From Kitasatospora xanthocidica (GTDB taxonomy: Bacteria; Actinomycetota; Actinomycetes; Streptomycetales; Streptomycetaceae): DNA of 64,000 bases. The notes beneath the pieces were generated by a model that had not been told where the DNA came from, searched no databases, and saw only the letters and a program-made list of their open reading frames with translations. The position numbers and the translations under genes are program-made. Position 1 is the first letter of the stretch. Each line of letters starts with the position of its first letter. The DNA is taken from positions 11,426-75,425 of the forward strand of contig NZ_BNBY01000032.1 in NCBI RefSeq assembly GCF_014656195.1, given 5' to 3'. Shown here one piece after another: positions 48,024 through 54,622 of this stretch.

Positions 48024-49526
48024 ATGGACGAGCGACCCCCGACCGGACGGCACTGCCTGGTCACCGGAGCCACCGGCTACATCGGCGGCCGCCTGGTACC
48101 CGAACTCCTCGCCGCCGGGCACCGGGTGCGCTGCCTGGCCCGCGACCCCGGACGGCTGCGCGACCAGCCGTGGCGCGCCGGCGTCGAGGCGGTGACCGGC
48201 GACGTCACCCGGCCCGGGACCCTGGCCGGCGCCTTCGACGGCGTCGACGTCGCGTACTACCTTGTCCACTCGCTCGGCACCGGCCCGCACTTCGACACCA
48301 CCGACCGGCACGCCGCCCGCGCCTTCGCCCGGGCCGCCGCCGCGGCCGGGGTGGCCCGCATCGTCTACCTCAGCGGGCTGCTGCCCGCCGGCGTCCCCGA
48401 ACCCGAACTCTCCGCGCACCTGCGCTCGCGCGCCGAGGTCGGCCGCGTCCTGCGCTCCACCGGGGTGCCCACCACCGAACTGCGGGCCGCGGTCATCATC
48501 GGCTCCGGCTCCGCCTCCTTCGAGATGCTCCGCTACCTCACCGAGCGCCTGCCCGTCATGGTCACCCCCCGCTGGGTCGACACCCGCATCCAGCCCATCG
48601 CCGTCCGCGACGTACTGGCCTACCTGGTCGGCGCCGCCGGTCTGCCGCCCCAGGCCGACCGGCCCTTCGACATCGGCGGACCGGACGTCCTCACCTACCG
48701 CCTGATGATGCACCGCTACGCCGAGGCGGCCGGCCTGCACCGGCGGCTGATCCTGCCCGTGCCCGTCCTGACCCCGGCCCTGTCCAGCCACTGGGTCGGC
48801 CTGGTCACCCCCGTCCCCGGCCCGCTCGCCCGCCCGCTGGTGGAATCCCTGCGCCACGAGGTGGTCTGCCACGAGCACGACATCGCCCGCTGGATCCCCG
48901 ACCCGCCCGGCGGCCTCACCGGCTTCGACCGCGCCGTCGAACTCGCCCTGCGCCGCGTCCGGGACGCCCGCGTCGACACCCGCTGGTCCTCCGCCTCCCT
49001 GCCCGGTGCGCCCAGCGACCCGCTGCCCACCGACCCCGACTGGGCCGGCGGCAGCCTCTACCAGGACTTGCGCGAACGGCATGTGGCCGCCGACCCGGCG
49101 GCCCTGTGGCGGGTCGTCGAGGGCATCGGCGGTGACAACGGCTGGTACTCCCTGCCCTTCGCCTGGGCCCTGCGCGGCACCCTCGACCGCCTGGCCGGCG
49201 GCGTCGGCCTGCGCCGCGGCCGCCGCGACCGCCACCGCCTGCGGGTCGGCGACGCCCTCGACTTCTGGCGGGTGGAGGAGATCGAACCCGGCCGCCTGCT
49301 GCGCCTGCGGGCCGAGATGCGGCTGCCCGGCCTGGCCTGGCTCGAACTGCGGGTCGCCCCCGACGGGGACGGCGGCGCGCGCTACCGCCAGCGCGCCCTG
49401 TTCCACCCGCACGGCCTGGCCGGACACGCCTACTGGTGGGCGATGGCGCCCTTCCACGGCCCGGTGTTCGGCGCCATGGCGCGCAACATCACCGACCGCG
49501 CCCGCCGACCGGGCCCGCCTCCCTGA
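48024..49526 (+). CDS. litQ: SDR family NAD(P)-binding protein with DUF2867, LitQ-like
   Basis: A 500-residue two-domain protein. Residues 1-280 form an atypical SDR with CLVTGATGYIGGRLVPELLA and VRCLARDPGRL, and NmrA/NAD(P)-binding features. Residues 330-500 are DUF2867/SRPBCC-like (LWRVVEGIGGDNGWYSLPFA, HPHGLAGHAYWWAMAPFHGP). The same domain pairing occurs in LitQ of the S. coelicolor lit locus, and the neighbours here are LitR- and LitS-like. Role is presumably redox. Its 3' end overlaps the convergent ACT gene by 38 bases. Confidence 0.8.
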   Translation: MDERPPTGRHCLVTGATGYIGGRLVPELLAAGHRVRCLARDPGRLRDQPWRAGVEAVTGDVTRPGTLAGAFDGVDVAYYLVHSLGTGPHFDTTDRHAARAFARAAAAAGVARIVYLSGLLPAGVPEPELSAHLRSRAEVGRVLRSTGVPTTELRAAVIIGSGSASFEMLRYLTERLPVMVTPRWVDTRIQPIAVRDVLAYLVGAAGLPPQADRPFDIGGPDVLTYRLMMHRYAEAAGLHRRLILPVPVLTPALSSHWVGLVTPVPGPLARPLVESLRHEVVCHEHDIARWIPDPPGGLTGFDRAVELALRRVRDARVDTRWSSASLPGAPSDPLPTDPDWAGGSLYQDLRERHVAADPAALWRVVEGIGGDNGWYSLPFAWALRGTLDRLAGGVGLRRGRRDRHRLRVGDALDFWRVEEIEPGRLLRLRAEMRLPGLAWLELRVAPDGDGGARYRQRALFHPHGLAGHAYWWAMAPFHGPVFGAMARNITDRARRPGPPP

Positions 49527-49791
49527 CCGCGCCGGCCTCTTCGGCGGGGCCGCTGCCCTCGGCGGGGCCGGCCGGCTCCAGGGCCACGTCGAGCACATCC
49601 ACCATCCGGCGCAGCTTCTGCTGCACCCGCACCGCCTCCGGCCGCGGCACCCGCACCACCGCCCGGGCCGGGGCCGGCGCCGCGGTGCTGAAGGCGAGGT
49701 CCAGCACGCGGTGGTTGTTGAGGGTGGAGGCGAGCCGCGCCAGCGTCCCCGTGGTGGGGCGCAGGGTGACGGTGAGCCGGGCGTGTTCCAT
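49489..49791 (-). CDS. Orphan ACT-domain protein (IlvM-like)
   Basis: A 100-residue protein. Residues 1-75 form one ACT domain: MEHARLTVTLRPTTGTLARL, ASTLNNHRVLDLAF and a final VDVLDVALE. It resembles the small regulatory subunits of acetolactate synthase (IlvM/IlvN) but no catalytic gene is adjacent. The C-terminus is Gly/Glu-rich. The leader region has a peptide with a Leu-Ile-Ile run and an intrinsic attenuator, so synthesis probably depends on branched-chain amino acid supply. A ligand such as Leu, Ile or Val is inferred. Confidence 0.75.
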   Translation of the reverse strand: MEHARLTVTLRPTTGTLARLASTLNNHRVLDLAFSTAAPAPARAVVRVPRPEAVRVQQKLRRMVDVLDVALEPAGPAEGSGPAEEAGAVREAGPVGGRGR

Positions 49792-49827
49792 GGCGACGGT
49801 CCTGTCTGTGGGTGGGACTGGCGGGCC

Positions 49828-49866
49828 GGAAAAGCAGAAAGACCCCTCGCGGAGTGCGAGAGGTCT
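49828..49866 (-). terminator. Intrinsic attenuator before ACT gene
   Basis: On the minus strand, GACCTCTCGC, loop ACTCC, and GCGAGGGGTC (one G-U pair) are followed by TTTCTGCTTTT. This is a rare true Rho-independent terminator for this organism. It lies between the leader peptide stop (49893) and the ACT gene start (49791). Confidence 0.85.
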
Positions 49867-49892
49867 GCGTGCGGGCGGTGGGCCGGGGAGGG

Positions 49893-49958
49893 TCACTCCT
49901 CCCGGCACGGTGCCGGCACGCCGCGGCTGATAATCAGCTGCTGCTGCATGCCACGCAT
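49893..49958 (-). CDS. Leader peptide of the ACT gene attenuator
   Basis: A 21-codon frame reads MRG followed by MQQQLIISRGVPAPCREE. The codons CTG-ATT-ATC (Leu-Ile-Ile) are control-codon candidates, and ATT is rare in such GC-rich genomes. An inner ATG at 49949 is an alternative start. Upstream ribosome binding sites are weak. The terminator follows 27 bases after the stop, as in ribosome-mediated attenuation of ilv operons. Confidence 0.6.
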   Translation of the reverse strand: MRGMQQQLIISRGVPAPCREE

Positions 49959-50032
49959 GCTGGCAGAAACCCGCGGGGGTGGGACGGGCCGTCTCACCCT
50001 GCGGGACACCGGGGGCGATACCGCAGTCGCGC

Positions 50033-50416
50033 TCAGTCGTAGACGTGCCCGGGCGACACGCGCCGGGGCAGGGGCAGTCGCCAGTCGCCCTCCCGGGCGG
50101 TGAGGACCCGACGGGCCGAGGCCCGCATCCCGTCCCAGCGCGCCTCGGCGGCCAGGGCGTCGGCCCACCGGCCGGTGGCCGTCCCGCCGAAGAGCCGGTG
50201 GATGGTCCTGACGTCCTCCAGGACCTCCGGTGCGAGGGTTCCCCGCTCCGCCATGGCCTCGGCCAGTTGCAGGACGAGCTCGATGTCATCGGCCAGGGCG
50301 GCGGTCCGCACCCGGTGCTCACGGGCCCAGGCCAGCTGGTCGGCGGGGTCGGCCGCGAGGACGGCCAGCAACCGCCTCGTCCAGCGCTGCCCGAGGTCGT
50401 TGTCGTCAGGGTTCAT
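50033..50416 (-). CDS. Hypothetical protein
   Basis: A 127-residue soluble, helix-rich, acidic protein: MNPDDNDLGQRWTRRLLAVL, QLAWAREHRVRTAALADDIE and LEDVRTIHRLFGGTATGRWA. No family recognised. The ATG at 50416 is chosen because upstream sequence turns into non-coding composition. It is divergent from the GNAT leader region and upstream of the ACT gene's leader on the same strand. Confidence 0.6.
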   Translation of the reverse strand: MNPDDNDLGQRWTRRLLAVLAADPADQLAWAREHRVRTAALADDIELVLQLAEAMAERGTLAPEVLEDVRTIHRLFGGTATGRWADALAAEARWDGMRASARRVLTAREGDWRLPLPRRVSPGHVYD

Positions 50417-50478
50417 CGGAGCAGGGTCGCACCGGACCGTCCCGGCCCGCCCGCCCGGGGCTCCGGCGGTGAAACCGG

Positions 50479-50508
50479 TTGGTCCGGTCGGCTCCGGGCT
50501 GCTACGGT
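50479..50508 (+). promoter_or_regulatory. Promoter of the leader peptide/GNAT operon
   Basis: TTGGTC (50479-50484) and TACGGT (50503-50508) are 18 bp apart. Transcription would start near 50515, 30 bases before the leader peptide ATG. Confidence 0.55.
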
Positions 50509-50546
50509 CTGCGAAGCCGTGATGACGACGCGAGGAGGTGAGACCC

Positions 50547-50600
50547 ATGAAGGCGGTAACCGCGTGGGTGCTCCCCCTCTTCACCACGGCGGGCGATTGA
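50547..50600 (+). CDS. Leader peptide of the GNAT/IF-1 operon
   Basis: A 17-residue frame, MKAVTAWVLPLFTTAGD, with a near-perfect ribosome binding site (AGGAGGTGAG) seven bases upstream. Its TGA stop (50598-50600) touches the left arm of a helix that pairs with the start codon of the GNAT gene. This is the layout of a translational attenuator, in which ribosomes on the leader open the downstream start. The peptide itself is hydrophobic and may be a drug-sensing or stalling sequence. Confidence 0.75.
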   Translation: MKAVTAWVLPLFTTAGD

Positions 50601-50664
50601 CGTTCATGTCGCCCGGGAGAGCGCCTCGTACCAGGCACTCCCGAAAGGCAACACCCATGAACGT
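50600..50664 (+). promoter_or_regulatory. Translational attenuator sequestering the GNAT start codon
   Basis: ACGTTCATG (50600-50608) is the exact complement of CATGAACGT (50656-50664), which includes the ATG at 50657. Inside is a second stem-loop, CGGGAG/CTCCCG (50614-50643) extended by GCCT/AGGC. The GAAAGG ribosome binding site (50643-50648) lies between the stems. Free RNA would hide the start; a ribosome at the leader stop would expose it. Confidence 0.75.
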
Positions 50665-51514
50665 CTCGCACCCCGCCCCGGACCACTCCGCTCCGGACCG
50701 TTCCACCCCTGGTCATTCCACTCCGGGCCTTTCGACCCCGGCCGCCGACGGCCGCGCGCTCGTGGTCACCCGGATCTCGGACACCCAGTGGCAGGCCGTG
50801 GAGGACGACCGCGTGGTCGGCAGCGGCGACACCTCGCGCCGGCCCGACGGACGGCTGTTCGTCAGCGTCGACGCCTGGCAGGGCCCGGTCTTCGACCGCA
50901 TCGCCCGCACCATGCTGACCGACCTGCCCGAACCGCTGCACACCGTCACCGACGAGGCCGACCAGGAGGCGACCGCCGCCTGGCAGCGCGTCGGCTTCGC
51001 GGTCGTACGCCGCGAGTGGGGCTACACCGTGCCCACCGACCCGCGCACCACCGGCCTCGGCCCGGTACGGCCCCCGGCGGGCGTGACCGTCCTGGCGCCC
51101 GGCGAGGCGCGGGAGGAGCCGCTGCGCGACCTGGACCGGGCCATCCACCGGGAGGTCGAGGCCGGCGCCGGCTGGTCGGCGATGCCCGCCCAGATCCTGC
51201 CCCGCCCGGCGGGCACCACCGTGGTCCACCCCGTGAAGTACACCGTGGCCCACGAGGACGGCCGCTACGTCGGGCTGCTGCGGACCGCGCCGCTGCCGCG
51301 CCGGCCGCGGATCGGCCTGCTCGCCGTGCGCGCCGACCACCAGCGCCGCGGCATCGCCCGCGCACTGCTGGCCCACGCACTGGACTCGCTGCACCGCGAC
51401 GGCGTCACCACGGCCTGGGCCGAGGTGGCGGAGACCAACGCGGCCGCCACCGCCCTGTTCGAGGGCATCGGCGCCTGCCGCGCGGGCAGCACCCTCGAAC
51501 TCGTCCGACACTGA
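50657..51514 (+). CDS. GNAT family N-acetyltransferase
   Basis: A 285-residue protein. After a Ser/Pro/His-rich N-terminal 35 residues, the first part (residues 36-130) may be a degenerate GNAT module. The second is a clear GNAT domain with acetyl-CoA motif LLAVRADHQRRGIARALLAH and TTAWAEVAETNAAATALFEG. Substrate unknown; antibiotics, tRNA-linked amino acids and ribosomal proteins are all possible. Expression appears to be induced through the leader peptide attenuator. An IF-1 paralogue follows 109 bases downstream. Confidence 0.85.
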   Translation: MNVSHPAPDHSAPDRSTPGHSTPGLSTPAADGRALVVTRISDTQWQAVEDDRVVGSGDTSRRPDGRLFVSVDAWQGPVFDRIARTMLTDLPEPLHTVTDEADQEATAAWQRVGFAVVRREWGYTVPTDPRTTGLGPVRPPAGVTVLAPGEAREEPLRDLDRAIHREVEAGAGWSAMPAQILPRPAGTTVVHPVKYTVAHEDGRYVGLLRTAPLPRRPRIGLLAVRADHQRRGIARALLAHALDSLHRDGVTTAWAEVAETNAAATALFEGIGACRAGSTLELVRH

Positions 51515-51623
51515 CGCCAACCGGCACCACCACGGACACCACCGGCGCCACCCGGCGCCACCGACAGCACCGCCACCACGGCGCCGCCCCGGCGCCCCAT
51601 CACCGAACGGAGAGGTGAGAGAC

Positions 51624-51848
51624 ATGGCCAAGACAGCAGACGGCATCGAAGTCGAAGGCACCGTCACCGAGTGCCTGCGCAACGCCACCTTCAGGGTGGA
51701 ACTGTCCAACGGGCACATCGTGCTCGCCCACATCAGCGGCAAGGTCCGCAAGAACCACATCAAGATCCTCCCGCACGACCGGGTGCTCGTGGAGCTCAGC
51801 CCCTACGACCTCACCCGCGGCCGGATCCGCTACCGCTACCGCTCATAG
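51624..51848 (+). CDS. infA: Translation initiation factor IF-1 paralogue
   Basis: A 74-residue OB-fold protein almost identical in pattern to IF-1: IEVEGTVTECLRNATFRVEL, HIVLAHISGKVRKNHIKIL and VELSPYDLTRGRIRYRYRS. It differs from the housekeeping Streptomyces IF-1 as recalled in its N-terminus (MAKTADG), a Cys in place of Ser, and extra Arg/Lys residues. Canonical infA lies in the ribosomal alpha operon, which is not here, so this is a second copy. Position after a leader-controlled GNAT gene points to a ribosome-stress role. Confidence 0.9.
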   Translation: MAKTADGIEVEGTVTECLRNATFRVELSNGHIVLAHISGKVRKNHIKILPHDRVLVELSPYDLTRGRIRYRYRS

Positions 51849-51999
51849 CGGTTCTCGGTACGGTCATCCTTCCGTGACTCCGTCCGGTGACTCAGCGTCA
51901 TGTGACTGATGTGCGTGAGCGCTTCGCGGCTCACAGTGGGTGGGGCCGGCCGCCGGATCCCGGCGCCGGCCGACACCACCGCACCACGGAGGAACGAGC

Positions 52000-53070
52000 A
52001 TGATCGACAGGCGCACCTTCACCAAGGCCGTCGGGTTCGGGGCGGGCGCGAGCGCCCTGTCCCTGGCGGCCCCGCCCCAGAGCGCCCAGGCCGCCCCGGC
52101 CGCGCCCGCAGCACCCGCCCCGGGAGCCGCCGGCCCCGCCGGCCCCGCCGGGTCCGCCGGGCGGACCGGGTTCGCCCGGACGGCGCAGGTCCGCGCCGGG
52201 GTGCTGGACGTCGGCTACGCCGAGGACGGCCCGGCGGACGGTCCCGTGGTCGTCTGCCTGCACGGCTGGCCGTACGACATCCACAGCTACGTGGACGTGG
52301 CACCGCTGCTCGCCGCGCAGGGCTACCGGGTGATCGTGCCCTACCTGCGCGGGCACGGCACGACGCGCTTCCTGTCCGCCCGCACGCCCCGCAACGCCCA
52401 GCAGGCGGCGGTCGCGTTGGACGTCGTCGCGCTGATGGACGCGCTGGGGATCGAACGGGCGGTGCTGGCCGGCTTCGACTGGGGCTCGCGCACCGCCGAC
52501 ATCGTCGCCGCGCTGTGGCCCGAGCGGGTCAAGGCGCTGGTGTCGGTCAGCGGATACCTGATCACCGACGTGGCGAAGCAGCGGGAGCCGCTGGCGGCCG
52601 CCGCCGAGCACACCTGGTGGTACCAGTTCTACTTCGCCACCGAGCGCGGCCGCCTGGCCATGGAGGACCGGGACAAGCGGCGCGCCCTGTGCCGCCTGGT
52701 CTGGGAGAACGTCTCACCGACCTGGGCCTTCGACGACGCCGTGTTCGAGCGCACCGCCGTCGCCTTCGACAACCCCGACTACCCGGCGATCGTCATCCAC
52801 AACTACCGCTGGCGGCTGGGCCTTGCCGAGGGCGAGCACCGCTACGACCGGCTGGAGCAGCGGCTCGCCGCCCGGCCCCGGATCGCCGTGCCCACCGTCA
52901 CCCTCGACCCCGGGCGCGACCCCTTCACCGCCCCCGGAGACGGCACCGGCTACCGCCAGTACTTCACCGGCCCCTACCTCCACCGCACCCTCGCGGACGT
53001 CGGCCACAACCTGCCGCAGGAGGCGCCGGACGCCTTCGTCCGGGCCGTCCTGGACGCCGACCGCCTCTGA
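52000..53070 (+). CDS. Tat-exported epoxide-hydrolase-like alpha/beta hydrolase
   Basis: A 356-residue enzyme. It begins with a twin-arginine signal (MIDRRTFTKAVGFGAGASAL), cleaved near SAQA, and has an Ala/Pro-rich linker. The fold signature HGWPYD gives the oxyanion loop (HGxP), the nucleophile elbow GFDWGSR carries Asp rather than Ser, and DVGHNLPQE has the catalytic His. An Asp nucleophile indicates epoxide hydrolase or haloalkane dehalogenase chemistry. It is probably secreted in folded form. GGAGGAACG precedes the ATG; a strong terminator follows. Confidence 0.85.
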   Translation: MIDRRTFTKAVGFGAGASALSLAAPPQSAQAAPAAPAAPAPGAAGPAGPAGSAGRTGFARTAQVRAGVLDVGYAEDGPADGPVVVCLHGWPYDIHSYVDVAPLLAAQGYRVIVPYLRGHGTTRFLSARTPRNAQQAAVALDVVALMDALGIERAVLAGFDWGSRTADIVAALWPERVKALVSVSGYLITDVAKQREPLAAAAEHTWWYQFYFATERGRLAMEDRDKRRALCRLVWENVSPTWAFDDAVFERTAVAFDNPDYPAIVIHNYRWRLGLAEGEHRYDRLEQRLAARPRIAVPTVTLDPGRDPFTAPGDGTGYRQYFTGPYLHRTLADVGHNLPQEAPDAFVRAVLDADRL

Positions 53071-53163
53071 CGGCCCGGCCTGCCGGGGGTCTGCCGACGG
53101 GTCAGCCGGGGGTCGGCGCTTCGCGGACCCGGCCGGGAGCTACCGTCCGCGGCGTCGACGGCC

Positions 53164-53197
53164 CCGGGCTCCCCGCGACACCACGCGGGGAGCCCGG
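53164..53197 (+). terminator. Strong terminator after hydrolase gene
   Basis: A perfect 14-bp stem (CCGGGCTCCCCGCG and complement) with loop ACACCA lies 93 bases after the hydrolase stop codon. The rest of the 271-base gap shows no gene. Confidence 0.8.
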
Positions 53198-53341
53198 AGC
53201 CGTTCACCTGTTCATCCTCCCGACCGCTCGCCCGCGAACTTCCCGATCGCGTAACGGGACTGACGTATCGTCCGGGACACCCGGCGCGACACCCCCCGAG
53301 GTCGCTAGCCTCTACACCGGAACAAGGGGCGGGCGAACGGC

Positions 53342-54532
53342 GTGGGGTGGGGCGTGGCGAGCGACCTGGCGGCGTTGCGCCGCATGGAACGCCATCTGCG
53401 GGGCCGCCCCGAGCGGGCCGACTTCCTGCTCGACCTCTCCAACATCGTCCGCGAACGCGGCCTGGGCGGCGGCACCCCCCGGGCGCTGGACCGGCTGCGC
53501 CTGGTCCTGGCGGCGCTGCGCGCCTTCGAACAGGACCGGGAGGTCACCGTCCACGCCATCGCCGACGACAGCCTGCTGCGCCCCGAGTACGACGCGCTCT
53601 ACCCCGACCCCGCCGAGCCCGCCCTGCTGCGGCAATGGCGCGACCACGGCCTGATCACCTCCCGCGAGAGCGCCGACCCCGACCTGCTCGACCACGCCCG
53701 GTCGCTCGGCACCCCCGTCATCAGCAGCGACCTCTACACCGGCCACCGCGGCCGCCACCCCTGGATCCAGGGCGACCGCGAGCGGTTCCTCGCCCCCGCA
53801 TGGGGCGGCGGCCGCCCGGTGCGCCTGGTCCGCCGCGACATGCGGGTGTTCGCCGACCGGGTCGTCTCCCGGGAACGCGAGATCGACGACCTGCGGGCGA
53901 GCAACCTGCTGGTCCGCGGCCGGCCCCGCGCCGAGATCCTGGAACGCTCCTGGCGGTGCCCGGTCGACGGCTGCCACCCCGCCCCCGCCGTGCGGCGCGA
54001 CAAGGTGGTCTGCCGCGCGCACGGCACCCTGCTGAAGGACACCGGCCCCCGGCGTCGCCGCGCCCAGCTCAAGGTCCTGGTCGACGGGGAGTGCCGCGCC
54101 TGGGAGAACCTCACCGAGGACGACCGCACCGAATTCGTCCTCGGCCGGGCCAACCTCGCCCGCATCGAGGACCGGCACCTCGACGAGGACCGGCGCCTGG
54201 CCGTCTCCCGCCGGCACCTGCTGATCGTCTCCCGCCGCGGCACGCTGCGGGCACTCGACACCAGCGGCAAGGCCGTCAGCAGGATCCGCACGATCCGCCC
54301 CGGACAGGACCCCACCCCCTGGAAACCGCTCCCGCACCTGCGGGAAGCCTGCGAACAGCGGCCCCGCGAACGGCTGTTCCACGCCTTCGGCCCGGACGAC
54401 GAGATCGAGGTCCAACCCGGGATCGTCCTGCGCCGCAGCGGCCAGCGCTGGCCCGGCGAACGCGCCGAGGGCGTGCGCGCCAAACCGCCCAGGCGCCCGC
54501 CGGACGGCGACGAGCCGACGCGCCAGGGCTGA
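53342..54532 (+). CDS. NYN/PIN-type nuclease with zinc finger and FHA domain
   Basis: A 396-residue protein in three parts. Residues 20-170 look like a PIN/NYN ribonuclease (ADFLLDLSNIVRERGLGG, VTVHAIADDSLL, GTPVISSDLY), with acidic residues at the positions expected for metal binding. Residues about 200-235 have Cys-Cys-Cys-His (WRCPVDGCH, VVCRAHGTLL), a likely zinc site. Residues 260-320 fit an FHA phosphothreonine-binding domain (EFVLGRANLARIEDRH, VSRRHLLIVSRRGTLRALD). A Ser/Thr kinase gene follows within 91 bases. The GTG at 53342 and one at 53354 are both possible starts. Confidence 0.75.
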   Translation: MGWGVASDLAALRRMERHLRGRPERADFLLDLSNIVRERGLGGGTPRALDRLRLVLAALRAFEQDREVTVHAIADDSLLRPEYDALYPDPAEPALLRQWRDHGLITSRESADPDLLDHARSLGTPVISSDLYTGHRGRHPWIQGDRERFLAPAWGGGRPVRLVRRDMRVFADRVVSREREIDDLRASNLLVRGRPRAEILERSWRCPVDGCHPAPAVRRDKVVCRAHGTLLKDTGPRRRRAQLKVLVDGECRAWENLTEDDRTEFVLGRANLARIEDRHLDEDRRLAVSRRHLLIVSRRGTLRALDTSGKAVSRIRTIRPGQDPTPWKPLPHLREACEQRPRERLFHAFGPDDEIEVQPGIVLRRSGQRWPGERAEGVRAKPPRRPPDGDEPTRQG

Positions 54533-54622
54533 CGCGCCGGGCGCGCTGGGACCGACGGACCACCGGGAACGCCCGCGACGCCTCCGGGCGGTGCTCCGGT
54601 GAGGAACAGTGAGGGGATCACG

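Noticed and set aside
54599..54622. Upstream GTG start of the kinase gene
   Set aside because: It lacks a good ribosome binding site; GTG 54623 has GAGGGG six bases upstream.
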